DNA from: Ypsolopha sequella
Lineage: Eukaryota > Arthropoda > Insecta > Lepidoptera > Ypsolophidae
DNA length: 64,000 bases
Reading direction: 5' to 3'
NCBI GenBank assembly: GCA_934047225.1
Contig: OW203989.1
Span: 14,297,977 to 14,361,976 of the forward strand
Shown: positions 23,401-34,869 of the stretch, piece by piece
How positions within the stretch are numbered: position 1 is the stretch's first letter
Layout: each line of letters starts with the position of its first letter
Made by a program: the position numbers and the translations under genes
Notes under the pieces: generated by a model
The model's input: the letters and a program-made list of their open reading frames with translations, nothing else
Database searches by the model: none
What the model was told of the DNA's origin: nothing

Positions 23401-24605
23401 GGTTCGGACTCTAAGAATGCATTGAGAGCTGGCGTCATTTTACACATTGGTGAATAAGCGTGAACGTGCGTGCGGCTGGTGGGCACGGCAAACAACTTGC
23501 GCTCCCGACATGATCGCCATTGCACCTAATTAGCCGTTGCAAACAGCCGAAGCAGCCTAGTAAGCAACTCAGGACAGTCGATTTCACCTCTCAAAATCTT
23601 TAGTGCGAATCAATTATATTAATATAATAATCTTACGAAATAAGTTCAGTGAAAGATATGCATATTTTTATCGTAATGTAAGCCAATATTAAATATTTAT
23701 GGTACACAGGAAAGGTTACAGGTTGGCCAACTTCTAGTAAATAAATTAAAAATATAATAATAAAGCCCTAGGGCAAAATAATCGACTTTCTGTTCGGTTT
23801 TGATGCATAAAAAGTGGGCCTTTGCGAGCACTTGCATTGAAAAAAATTATAATTCATTTATATCCAAATTTAAAGGTAAATTTTCAGGGTTGATAACACC
23901 GTTGTTTGCCGTAGGTGACTAGCGAGGGTAACTTAGTCACGTTTTTACGCTTAGAAGTTTACTTACAGTTTAGTTCTCTTCCATTCTTGGCTCACTGATC
24001 CTCTTCGTGTTCTGGAACTTTTACCCTTATCTACACATAAAAAGTACCTTAATGCTAATTTAAAGGTCGATTCTTTATTTTTAAGGTTCTGCACCGGAAA
24101 ATTAAAAAACGGGACCCATATATGATCACTTTGTCCGTCTGGCAAGACCTTGTTTCTCGGGCCTTGTGAGAGAAATTAAGTTGGAACTAATACTTTCTAT
24201 AGAAGCCTATTGCCCCATGGGGCTGTTAAACAATCAGGCTCCTAACTATATGTGAAAAAAAGGAATTGCACTCTACGTAATTAATTTCATACAAATTGGG
24301 TCACCAAGAAAACCTATATATGCCATTTCAGTTGACTTAGAATTTTGAAATTCCATTAACAAGTAGGTTTTATAGCACACGTATAGGAGAAGGTCAGAAA
24401 ATTACTTGAAAAAGTATGGGGTTCAACTAAATTAGACGCTTTGGATACATACAGTTTAATAGATCGTAAGTGTCAAGTTAAGTTGGTCATTTTAACTGCA
24501 CGTGGAATATTTTTGTACTGTGGAATAAATTTGTATTGTGAAATAAGTTTGTATTGTGGAATAAGTTTGTTTTTTAGTGGAATCTTATGCGTACTTGTCC
24601 GGTTA
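20448..24605. other. Region-specific DNA without recognisable genes
   Basis: About 4.2 kb not shared with the tandem unit. Short open frames lack domains. Visible items: a GC-richer repeat-like patch 'gccccgctccgctccgcttc' near 21708; an (aaactc)n tract followed by 'aatttattga' near 22748, resembling the reversed 3' tail of a LINE; four 18-bp repeats 'tggaataagtttgtattg' at about 24503-24574. Otherwise AT-rich and unassigned. Confidence 0.5.
24503..24574 (+). repeat. 18-bp tandem repeat, four units
   Basis: Imperfect units of 'tggaataaatttgtattg'. They sit just before the reversed ggccaagtg-family repeat. Confidence 0.8.
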
Positions 24606-24910
24606 TTAGGGTTCCGTACCTAAAGGGTAACCAATGGGACCCTACTACTAAGACTCGGCTGTCCGTCTGTCTGTCCGTCTGTCCGTCCGTCCGTCTGTCC
24701 GTCTGTCATCAGGATGTATCTCATGAACCGTTATAGTTAGACAGAGGAAATTTTCACAGATGATGTATTTCTGTTCCCGCTATAACAACAAATACTAAAA
24801 AACTGAATAAAATAAATATTTAAGGGGGCTCCCATACAACAGATATGTTTTTTTGACGTTTTTATAGATAACGGCACGGAACCCTTCATGCGCGAGTCCG
24901 ACTCGCACTT
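24606..24910 (-). repeat. ggccaagtg-family repeat, interrupted by the LINE insertions
   Basis: Reverse orientation of 1405-1779: 'tagggttccgtacc', a (gtccgtctg)n array at about 24660-24710, 'cctgatgacag'-type flank, then 'gcgcgagtccgactcgcactt'. The sequence breaks at 24910. Its missing terminus (ggccggttttta) is found 7.2 kb away at 32148, showing the RTE inserted here. Confidence 0.85.
24900..24910 (+). repeat. Left 11-bp target-site duplication of the RTE insertion
   Basis: gactcgcactt, repeated exactly at 32137-32147. It is followed by ataataat, the start of the RTE's (TAA)n tail. Confidence 0.8.
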
Positions 24911-24918
24911 ATAATAAT

Positions 24919-27900
24919 GTGCGGGAGGCATCCGCTGATAATAATCCTGCACCCACTGTTTACCCAAAACGCACGAGACGAAGATGGTCAATGGAAATGA
25001 ATACTTTCATCTGGCGTGCATATCTTGAAATAACCAAACTTGAAGCAAATACAACACCATACCTCGATCAGCTTCACGAAAAATTTACACTGAAATTCCC
25101 AGAAATGCAAGTCTCAAAACAAAATGTCGGAGACCAAAGAAGAGCAATATTACGAAGAAAATTTATATCTCAGAATAGGCTTCATGAAATTAGGAAAGAA
25201 GTAGAAGAAAGTATACAATCGAATACTACTCGCACAATCACTCAACCAAGACAAGCAGGCCCATCTCAAGCATCACAAAACCATACAGTCAACACACAAA
25301 AAACACGTAGATTAACTAGGATGCGGTGGTCTAACGATATTAACGAAAACATAATGAAAATATATTACAGTATTACAGACCTAGAAAGAAACAAGAGCGC
25401 TTATCGACCACAACTATATTCTAAATTCATCCAGCAATACCCAGAGCTATCTCACATTACAGAGCAACATCTCGCAGATCAAAGAAGAGCTATAGTAGAA
25501 AACAAATATATATCAGTTACCAGATTAGGAAAAATCAAAGAAGAAGTCGAAAGGGAACTAGAACTGCAAAACCGACAAAATAATAATCCGGCTTATGATA
25601 AATTTGTCATAGAACAGAGCGTAACTACTGAAATAGAAAAGAATATTGACAATAACGAACCCATCACAACTTACAATACCACTAATTCATTAAACCATAC
25701 TTTAGGAGATATTAGTACTTTAGATTGTAATACAACACACACACAACAACAAAACACTCAATGTACACGTTTTCCTTCACGCATCGAACCAATTAGTGAA
25801 GAAGATCAACTAGGGCTTGTACATTTGTTCGAAGAAACACTCGATAGATTCCGTAATAGTGATCCGACACAAAGACCTTACATACCTAGGCAAAAATCAA
25901 CAAAAAGGTTAGCAGCATCAACTCAATTTATTAACACCACTATTTTACCAAAACACCTAGATTCAACTCATGAATTTACATCACTACATACAATAATATA
26001 CTGTGCAGCGTTTACAGCATCTACCTATAACGGCGCTAAAATTCGTGATAAAACCATAGTAACCAAGGAGACTACACAAAGGAAAACACCAGCTTGGCAA
26101 AATAGATTGGAAACAAAGATTAATAAACTGAGACAAGACATAGGCCGAATGACACAATACGCGCGAGGAAACAGAAGTAGAAATTTGACATTACATGTAG
26201 AAGAAATAAAAAAAAGACATGGAGTACATGCACAGTATGAAAGCAGTAACTCATCAACAGAAGAATATTTAGACACTCTTAAACAAAAACTCAACGCCGC
26301 ATCCAATAGACTCAAACGATATAAAAAATGTACTCTTAGAAAGACACAGAATGCACAATTCATCAATAATGAGAAACTTTTCTATCGGTCCTTGTCAACA
26401 GTTAATGGACAAGAGACTAATCATTCACAAAACGCACCATCACCTGAAAATCTACACAAGTTTTGGTCAAATATATGGTCAGTCCCTGTTGAGCACAACC
26501 AGGACGCTGATTGGATAAATAATCAATCAAATGCCTTAAACCAGATACCAGACATGACTTTTGATACCATACCTTTAGATACTTTTCAAAATGTAATCAA
26601 AAAGACACACAATTGGAAGGGACCAGGGTCAGATAAAATTCATAATTACTGGTACAAGAAATTAACAAACATACATCCACATTTACACAGCTACATTCAC
26701 CAGTTTATACATTCTCCAGACACATTGCCACACTTTATGACAGATGGAATAACGTACATGATTCCCAAAGACGACGATACTATGAATCCTGCCAAGTACA
26801 GACCAATCACCTGTCTTCAGACATTTTACAAAATACTTACATCATGTATCAACGAAGTAATTTACAAACATTTGGCCGAAAACAATATTCTAGCAGAACA
26901 GCAAAAAGGATGCAGGAGATATAGCCAAGGATGCAAAGAGCAGCTAACTATTGATGCAATAGCTATGAAACAGGCGCACACAAGGAAACGCAACATCTAT
27001 ACCATGTTTATTGATTATCAAAAAGCTTTCGACTCCATCCCTCATAGCTGGCTTGTTCAAGTGCTCCGAACCTACAAAATTAATAATACAATAGTAGAAT
27101 TTTTGGAAAAAATTATGTTAAACTGGCAAACTATATTAAAAATAAATAGCAATGATAGAGAAATAATAACAGAACCGATAAAAATACAACGGGGAATCTT
27201 CCAAGGTGACGCGTTAAGTCCTTTGTGGTTCTGTTTAGCCCTAAACCCACTTTCACACCAACTGAATGACACCAATACTGGATTCAAACTTATTAATAAC
27301 AACACTCACTTTAAACTTACACATCTTATGTATATGGATGACATCAAACTCTATGCTACTAACAAAGAAGAATTATTTAAACTGGCAGATATAACTGAAG
27401 CTTTCTCTAATGATATTAAAATGCAGTTTGGCATAAATAAATGTAAAATAAATTCAATTGAAAAAGGCAAAATCGTACAAAATAGCTATACGCTAACAAC
27501 AGGAGACATAATTGAGTCCTTAAATGAAAACTGCACTTATAAATATTTAGGGTTTAACCAAGCAAAAAGCATTGAACAAAAACAAACCAGAATAGATCTC
27601 ACAAAAAAGTTTAAAGACAGATTAACAAAGATATTAAAAACCAACTTATGCTCTCGGAACATCGTTAAGGCTATCAACACCTACGCTATCCCCATCTTAA
27701 CATACTCATTCGGAATAATTAAGTGGTCGAAGACTGACCTAACCAAATTACAGAGGATGATTAATGTACACTTGACTAATTACAGAAAACACCACCCCAA
27801 ATCATGCACACAACGACTAACACTACCGCGGCTAGAAGGAGGAAGAAGAATAATAGATCTACAAAACCTACACAACAAACAAATATCGACCCTCAGACAG

Positions 27901-28606
27901 TATTTTCATACAAAAGCTGAACATTCGGAGCTACACAACTACATAACAAAGATAGATAGAAAACTTACACCACTCAACCTTAGCAATAAAAACATGCAAG
28001 TAAATGAGTCACAAACATTACCATCCGAAAAAATTGATACTTGGAAACAGAAAGCCCTCCACGGAAGACACCGCAAAGATCTTGAGCAACTGCACGTTGA
28101 TAAAAACTGGTCCAAAGCATGGCTTAAGCAAGGCGAGCTCTTTCCGGAGACGGAGGCATTTATGATCGCTATTCAAGACCAGGTCATTTATACTAGAAAT
28201 TACAGGAAACATATTATAAAAGAACGCAATCTATCAAAAGACTTATGCAGACACTGTAGCAGCGCTTCAGAAACTATTCAGCATATTACGGGAGCTTGTA
28301 AAACTATAGTTCAAACGGACTACAAGCACCGGCATGACCAAGTTGCTTCTATTTTACACCAACACTTTGCATACAAGAATAAATTTATAGACCAAAAGAC
28401 CCCATATTATAAATACAAACCTGAAAAAATTCTCGAAAATAACGTTTTGAAAATATACTGGGACCGCACAATCATAACAGATAAAACAGTACATTTTAAC
28501 CGACCGGACATTACCATTCACGACAAACAAAAGAACACAGTTTACTTGATAGATATAGCGATACCCAATACTCACAATCTGCAATCGACACACACAGAAA
28601 AAATAA
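24919..28606 (+). pseudogene. R4/Dong-like LINE polyprotein, 5'-truncated and interrupted
   Basis: An open frame of about 1,229 codons with no stop. In order: two SANT/Myb-like DNA-binding repeats (about 20-95 and 130-210, each with RW near the start and DQRRAI near the end); a long linker; a reverse transcriptase with KGPGSDK (~567), FIDYQKAFDSIP (~695), FQGDALSP and YMDD (805-808); a CCHC knuckle (Cys1110, Cys1113, His, Cys); and a restriction-like endonuclease (PD at 1196-1197, Asp1212, LIDIAIP). YMDDIKLYA and the single-ORF plan fit the R4 clade. The frame opens at a GTG directly after ataataat with no upstream ATG, so the copy is probably 5'-truncated; the first ATG is 24991. The C-terminus continues at 29751 after an insertion. 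Confidence 0.8.
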
Positions 28607-28955
28607 ACTTTTAACAAAAAAATAGCAACCGACTTCAATAGTAACAGCAGTCATTCACTAAAAAGTTAATAATAATTCTATAAAGACCGATGGTACCGAA
28701 GCAACACTTTTGCCGACTTCTTTCTTCCTGAAACGTTATGTTATCTAGAAGTCGGCGTTCTTATATTGGTTTTTATGTTGCTATATCGTAGGAAATACGC
28801 CGACTTCTAGATAACATAATGTTTCAGGAAGAAAGAAGTCGGCAAAAGTGTTGCTTCGGTACCATCGGTCTTTATAGAATTATTATTAACTTTTTAGTGA
28901 ATGACTGCTGTTACTATTGAAGTCGGTTGCTATTTTTTTGTTAAAAGTTTATTTT
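28600..28955. repeat. Large palindrome: 158-bp arms, 40-bp loop
   Basis: The left arm 28600-28757 and right arm 28798-28955 are reverse complements; the only mismatch I saw is acgtt versus acatt near 28734. The loop is 28758-28797. The arms contain the 'caaccgacttcaatag' motif. The left arm begins at the last codons of the R4 frame, sharing aaaataa with it. Only part of this structure is kept at the 49096 junction. Confidence 0.95.
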
Positions 28956-29080
28956 ATTTCACATTTTTTAGTGTTGCTGGGTTAAATTGTGAAATATGGG
29001 TAGTTCTTGCAAACGTGGTTTTAATATGAAACGAAGTTCAAGTGAGTATAAGTAGCTATGTTTGAGTAGCTTCCTGCTAT

Positions 29081-29520
29081 CAATCTCGAGTTATGTGCTG
29101 TCATTCGTTAAAGAGTTCTACGGTGATGAAGCCAAGATCGAAGGTCAGGTGGGTACACTGGCAATTTTCAAGCAATGCCCTGCAATGAGCACCATAACAC
29201 AAACTGATTGCCGCAATCCAAAGTTATGTGCTGTCATCCGTTGAGGAGTTCTATGGTGATGAAGCCAGGATCGAAGGTCAGGTGGGTATTCTGGTAATAT
29301 CCAAGTAATACCCTTGAATTAGCACCCTAACGCAGTGATTGCCGCAATCTCGAGTTATGTGCTCTGATCCGTTGAGGAGTTCTTTGGTGAATATGGTGAT
29401 GAAGCCAGGATCGAAGGTCAGGTGGAAGAATGATGATTTTCAAGTAATACCTTGTAATCAGCACACAGGTACAAAGCGATTACCTCAATTTCGAGAGGTA
29501 TGCTGTCATTTTCTGAGGAG
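29081..29520 (+). repeat. ~128-bp direct repeats, about 3.5 units
   Basis: Each unit carries 'gagttatgtgctgtcat', 'gttgaggagttct' and 'gatgaagccaggatcgaagg'. They are internal repeats of the non-autonomous element. Open frames through them are artefacts. Confidence 0.85.
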
Positions 29521-29659
29521 TTCCACTGCCTATCTCTGAAGACCTTCATCAGATCATGACCAAACCCAAAATGGGACCTACCTGGAAGTACACTCTTTCA
29601 AACAAAAAAAAAATTGTTCAAATCGGTTCAGAAATGACGGAGTTATGGAGTAACAACGC

Positions 29660-29660
<1 letters not shown>

Positions 29661-29710
<50 letters not shown>
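29661..29710 (+). repeat. Poly-A tract of 50
   Basis: An uninterrupted A-run. The corresponding run in the next copy (50027-50058) has 32, which accounts for the 18-bp difference between the copies. Confidence 0.95.
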
Positions 29711-29714
<4 letters not shown>

Positions 29715-29750
29715 GTCGAATTGAGAACCGCCTCCTTTTTGAAGTCGGTT

Positions 29751-30003
29751 AAAAATAAGCAAGTACAAAGATCTGGCTATGGAAATTAAAACACAATGGC
29801 GTGTAAACACTGTTAAAATAGTCCCTATCGTAATATCAACTACAGGTGTTATTCCTAAAAATCTTGTGACTAGTTTAAATACTTTGGATATCCCGACTTA
29901 TACAATTTATCTCCTGCAAAAAGCTGTAATTCTGAACACCTGTCGTATCACAAGAAAATTCCTACAGTCTAACTCATCCCAGAACACATACCTATTCATG
30001 TAA
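29751..30003 (+). pseudogene. R4/Dong-like LINE, C-terminal end of the polyprotein
   Basis: This is the continuation of the frame broken at 28606. After the right-hand aaaaataa, the codons read KYKDLAMEIKTQW, then KIVPIVISTTGVIPKNL, ending with a stop at 30001-30003. The VIPVVISTTGVIPKNL-type block is the usual extreme C-terminus of R4-like proteins, following the endonuclease. A ~70-bp 3' UTR leads to the (TAA)n tract at 30073. Confidence 0.8.
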
Positions 30004-30072
30004 ACTACTCTGCACTTGGCCTCGGTCCGTGCCACTTTTACCTCTTAGAAAAAGAGAGAAATTAAGAATAAA

Positions 30073-30092
30073 AATAATAATAATAATAATAA
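30073..30092. repeat. (TAA)n tract joining R4 and RTE
   Basis: About 20 bp of aat repeats. It is simultaneously the 3' boundary of the R4 element on the plus strand and the 3' tail of the RTE element on the minus strand (…ggcttttattattatt). Dong-type R4 elements are known to insert in TAA repeats. Confidence 0.85.
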
Positions 30093-32136
30093 AAGCCTTT
30101 ATTTACCACAAAAATAATAAAATTACATGCACTGACATTGAAATAATAACAAATTCTTAATAAATAGCTCCAGTAAATTAACATTATCAAACAAAAATAA
30201 CATTGTTGTACATTCCAAAATTCATGCAAAATTCATTATGTTAGTTAAATATAAATTAAGTATAAAATTCAAAACAAGTTAGATAATTAATTATATTAAG
30301 AAATACATATGTCATCTGCTATATGGCCTAGTTGTTTTTAACAGTACAATGTTTACGTCACAAGCTACAAATCAGTGATATAAAATATTGATCAAAATGT
30401 CAAATTCATTGTAAGTCCTTTACAGGACATGGTAGGCCTCTCACTTCTTCAGTGAGGCTTGGTCTGAGTCACCCTAGCTGACCAGACTTGACTGGGTGAC
30501 TGGTGTTATGCTTTGTAGAGCTCTCTTTTGCAAATTTATAGTATTAGTATGAGCAATGAAATCGTTCGACATCTTGTTCCACGCAGCTCTGTCTGGGGCG
30601 TACCTCCACCATAGTGAGTTAAAGCTTTTTAGTTCGTCAATCCATCGCGTTAGTGGCCTCCCAACTCTCCGCCAACCGTCTCTGGGTATCCACTCTGTTG
30701 TAAGACGCGTCCATCTGTTGTCTTGTGTCCTCATTATGTGGCCCGCCCATTGCCACTTCAGTTTTTTTATTGTGGTGATGATGTCCCTGATTTTTGTACG
30801 TTTCCTAATTGTCTCATTGCGTATTCGGTCTTGCCTTTTTAGATTCAGCATACTACGTTCCATTGCCCTCTGGTTTACTAATAGCTTCGTTCTCTGTTTT
30901 TCAGATGTTGCCCAAGTTTGTGCGCCATAAGTCATAGTAGGTAATATGCACATGTTGAACACTTTACTTTTGATAACTATGTGAAGGTCTGACTTGAATA
31001 TGTGTTTTAAAGCCCAATACTTTTTCCATCCAATATTTATTCTTCTTTCTATCTCTTTGTCTAGTCTTTTGTCGAATGACATTAGTTGACCTAAGTATAT
31101 ATATTCTTCAACATATTCCAACAAGTTTCCATTAACTTGCACTGGTGATTTCGTACTATTAGTTCATCATTTTAGTCTTACTTTCATTCATTACTAGACC
31201 TGTTTTTTCTAGTGCGGCTTGAAATTCAACAACCGTTCTTTGTAATTCTTTTGCTGACTCTGCTAGTAAAACGATATCATCTGCAAACCTTAATGCAGTC
31301 ATCCTATAACCATTGATAAAGATACCCTTTTTGCTCCAATCCAGTGATTTAAATATTTCTTCAAGTAGAGCGTTAAATAAAACAGGGGAAATGGGATCGC
31401 CTTGTTTCACTCCTCTCTTAATTTTAAAAGAAGGGCCCTCGGATTCCAGTTTTATTTTTGCACTGCTATTTTGGTATATTTTCCAAAGCGTTTCTACGTA
31501 TTTCAGTTCAATACCTTGTCTTTTAAGAGCTTTTAGTAAGAAGTCTTGGCTTATGGTGTCGAATGCTTTTGTGAAATCAATGAAACAAACATATAATGAC
31601 TTGTTCCATTCCGTGTACTTCTCGATGAGCATATTCAATGTATGTAGATGGTCCGTCGTAGAAAACCCTTGTCGGAAGCCTGCCTGATCTACGGGTTGAT
31701 TTTCATCAATCTTTCTGTAAAGCCTATTTTTAAGTACCGTCATAAATAATTTGTAAAGACTACAAGACAGTGTAATGGGTCTGTAGTTGTTCATATCCAT
31801 CTGGCATCCTTTTTTATGTAGTAGTTGTAATGATAGAAGTATGCCACTGTTTTGGAAGAAGGCCTGTTGTCAAAATTAAGTTGAAAATTTTTTGGATAGG
31901 TTCTAGCAGTTCATCCAAATAGCATTTTAGGACCTCGTTAGTAACATGATCATTTCCTGTAGCTTTTTTGGTTTTCAAACTTTCTAAGGCATGTCTTATT
32001 TCGGACTTGAGAAACAAGGGTACGTTTTCTTGTTTTTCTGATATAGGTTTCATACTCGTAGCTTCTGTAGAGTCGTATACATTTTTGTAAAACTCGGTAG
32101 CTACTTTTAATAAATCCTTTCTCGTTGTTGTCTTTT
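30093..32136 (-). pseudogene. RTE-type LINE, 5'-truncated with two frameshifts
   Basis: Three minus-strand open pieces in colinear order: 32136-31814 (pre-RT region, GNDHVTNEVL, LPKQWHTS), 31800-31159 (RT core: NNYRPITL, VDQAGFRQG, DFTKAFDTI, GVKQGDPISP, RFADDIVLLAES) and 31142-30474 (C-terminal domain: EYIYLGQ, YGAQTWATSEKQR, WAGHIMR, GRPLTRW). They are split by frameshifts near 31801-31813 and 31143-31160. There is no endonuclease domain, so it is 5'-truncated at the target duplication 32137-32147. The 3' UTR (30093-30473) ends 'aaataaaggctttta' plus (TTA)n. Motifs and tail fit RTE. Inactive. Confidence 0.9.
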
Positions 32137-32161
32137 GACTCGCACTTGGCCGGTTTTTATT
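32137..32161 (-). repeat. Right target duplication and stub of the host repeat
   Basis: gactcgcactt (32137-32147) duplicates 24900-24910. ggccggttttta after it is the missing terminus of the repeat at 24606-24910. Confidence 0.8.
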
Positions 32162-32987
32162 TATTGTTATTTTAAATCTACTTAAAGACATATTTTAAGT
32201 TAAGTTACTCCCAGGTCATTTAACTATACAATATTGAAAACCCTGTTTCAATATGTTTAGTAGTGTAAACTTTAATCGCATACATATAGACAGACAAAAA
32301 AGTCTTACATTTGTTAAATTATTTTTAAGAGTAAAAATAAGGAATCTACTTCAGGGATTTTTTCCTTTGTACGGATAGACAAAACCCTTCCTAAAATTGT
32401 ATTACAAGTATGGATACAGATTACGGGTTGAATAGTTTGTGATATCCAGGCGGGTGTTCTACTGAGCTCCATGTTGGTACCAGTCCTGTACAAGCTGTAT
32501 ACGAAACCACAATGTCATTTCAGGTACCTTTGTGAATGGCAAGCGCTTTAAGCATAACATACATAGTTTTAATTAAATTGTACGTGATTCTAACTGAACT
32601 GTACCAAGATAAACCTAAAATACCAGTAGATGCTAGTGATTGTTGGCACTTGGTGGAATTTATAAAACATTGTTTTAAAAAACACTTTTACTTATCCACA
32701 TATTACAATATAACTTTATTATGCCCGACCGGTTTTGCTGTAAAGCATTTTTTAGGGCTTTTTACACATCCTAACTAACAAATAAATAATATACACTACA
32801 ATCATGTCTAAAATGACGTGCAATAAATGAAACAACAAACAGACAGAAGGGGAATTTCAAATCAAAAATGATTTTTATATATATAATATGTGGATAAGTA
32901 CAAGTGTTTTTTAAAACAATGTAAAATACCAGTACTTAAGCACTATCAATAGTACTTCTGTACAAATTATAAAGTTCAAGTTCTACC
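32162..32987. other. AT-rich stretch, nothing recognised (copy of 271-1096)
   Basis: Same as the left copy. No supported gene. Confidence 0.6.
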
Positions 32988-33258
32988 TATACAACGTGTA
33001 ACAGAAAGGTGTAACCATATTTGAAGAGCTTATTCAGTCAATGGTATAGAACAACTTTTACTATGGAAAAAAACCTGTAGCTCGAAAAGAAAAATCGACT
33101 GTTTCATAGAAAAATGCAATGCTGCTCGGCCGAAATGTATGGAAGGGCAGATTTTTTTTTTGAGATTTCGGTATTAGCTCCATAGTAAAAGTTGTTCTTT
33201 ACCATTGACTGAATAAACTGTTCAAATATGGTTACACCTTTCTGTTACACATTGTATA
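32988..33258. mobile_element. 271-bp foldback MITE (second copy)
   Basis: Same as 1097-1367, carried by the duplication rather than a separate insertion. Confidence 0.8.
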
Positions 33259-33295
33259 TAAGCAGAGCTTACAGAGCAGGCAGACCGAAAATAAA

Positions 33296-33670
33296 TTAAA
33301 AAACCGGCAAAGTGTGAGTCGGACTCGCGCGCGAAGGGTTCCGTACCATTATCTATAAAAACGGAAAAAAAACATGTTTGTTGTATGGGAGCCCCCTTAA
33401 ATATTTATTTTATTCTGTTTTTTAGTATTTGTTGTTATAGCGGCAACAAAAATACATCATCTGTGAAAATTTCAACAGACTAAATATCACGGTTCATGAG
33501 ATACAGCCTGGTGACAGACGGACAGACAGACGGACAGACAGACGGACAGACAAACGGACAGTACAGACGGACGGACAGACAGACGAACAGACAGACGGAT
33601 AGACAGACGGATAGCGGAGTCTTAGTAATAGGGCCCCGTTGGTTACCCTTTGGGTACGGAACCCTAAAAA
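33296..33670 (+). repeat. ggccaagtg-family repeat with (gacggaca)n (second copy)
   Basis: Same as 1405-1779, including array length. Confidence 0.85.
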
Positions 33671-33845
33671 TATGTCAAGCTTAGGTCATATACAATGGAC
33701 GGGTATCTGTAAACACGCTTTAAGTTGTTAATGTAATGCAATCAAAATGTAATGCATAAAGTGACATTAATTTTCTTGTTAAAACTCAATTAATATAACA
33801 TACAATGAGCAATTTGCGCAAATTGCTATAAAATGTATTTAAAAT

Positions 33846-34591
33846 AAAAACCGGCCAAGTGTGAGTCGGGCCTCGCTCTTTTAGGGTTCCAATAAATAAT
33901 TTAAACCAATAATTTAAATTTTGGGTAATGCTCTAATTCTGTCACAAATAATCACATTTATGTGGCTCGTAGTCTGTGAATGTGATACATCATGTTTTAA
34001 ATTTAATAGAAATTAGAAATAGAAATAAATAGAAAATAGAAATTACAAACTTATCCATATACAAAATTCATGAAAAAAAACGCAAAATTAAGTTTGATGA
34101 GTATTCCGGGACGTATCTCTAAAACTACATTATAAATCGGCGTTTTTAGTATAATTTGTTGTTTAGATACAGCATATGATACGTAATATACAGAAATATC
34201 TAATTCCCAACTGCTTTGGCCTTTAAGATGCTCTAAAAATGGCAAATTTGATAGCCTCCCATTTGTTTATTTTTAATTAAAAAAATATAAAAATATATTT
34301 ATGCTCTACTTAATGAGGTCTAGACAATGACACCCGACATGCTAGGGTAAAAAAAAAACATTTTCTCTTCTTCATTTTCATGTATGAGGCACCCCTGAAA
34401 AATAACTCAATTACATTTTAAATTCAAAATTCGGTTTTGGGTCAACATTTTACACAACGTATAAAAATTTCAAGTTTCTATCTCATTCCGTCTAAGATCT
34501 AAAGACCCGTGACATACGGACAGACAGACAGACGGACAGCGCAGTGACATTAATAGGGCTCCGATTTGCCCTTTGGGAACGGAACCCTAAA
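33846..34591 (+). repeat. Diverged ggccaagtg-family repeat (second copy)
   Basis: Same as 1955-2700. Confidence 0.75.
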
Positions 34592-34869
34592 ACCCAAAAC
34601 ACGGGTATCGTCTGGATATGTATGCCTGAAGGAGTGTCAGAGGTGTTCATATTTAAGTCACAACCACTTGGTACACGCGCTTTTCACCGAGGAATATTAC
34701 GTCCCAACGTGATGAGTGGTGAACTCTTTCGCCGTACTTCGGGCACAAATGGACAAACAGTTTAACGTGCAAAGCACGCATACCGAACACAAATTAATGT
34801 GCACTGCAGGGATTGAACCCATTACCTCTGGGTTAGCAGGCGAGCGCTCTACCACTCGGCCACAGAGGG
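34592..34869 (-). mobile_element. tRNA-derived SINE (second copy)
   Basis: Same as 2701-2978, with A and B boxes on the minus strand. Confidence 0.8.

Larger units (their letters stand above)
28607..29750. mobile_element. 1.1-kb non-autonomous element inserted in the R4 frame
   Basis: It separates the two parts of the R4 reading frame. aaaaataa flanks it on both sides (28599-28606 and 29751-29758), compatible with an 8-bp target duplication. The right end is 'tttttgaagtcggtt', the reverse of the abundant lepidopteran 'aaccgacttcaa' terminus; the same motif lies 18 bp inside the left end. It contains the palindrome, ~128-bp tandem repeats and a long poly-A. No transposase is encoded. Removing it and one duplication restores the LINE frame. 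The left boundary could instead be a fold-back copying event, since the palindrome overlaps the duplication. Confidence 0.75.

Noticed and set aside
24919..24921. GTG as the true start of the R4-like protein
   Set aside because: It is a eukaryotic element, and the frame simply begins right after the target-like ataataat. A 5' truncation is the better explanation.
24919..28606. R2 element (28S rDNA-specific LINE)
   Set aside because: No rDNA flanks, no N-terminal C2H2 fingers seen, and YMDDIKLYA plus TAA flanks fit R4/Dong better.
28630..28955. Rho-independent terminator or attachment site
   Set aside because: The size, transposon context and eukaryotic setting make it a palindromic transposon end, not a bacterial signal.
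30556..31687. Plus-strand frames opposite the RTE element
   Set aside because: They are antisense shadows of the reverse transcriptase frames.
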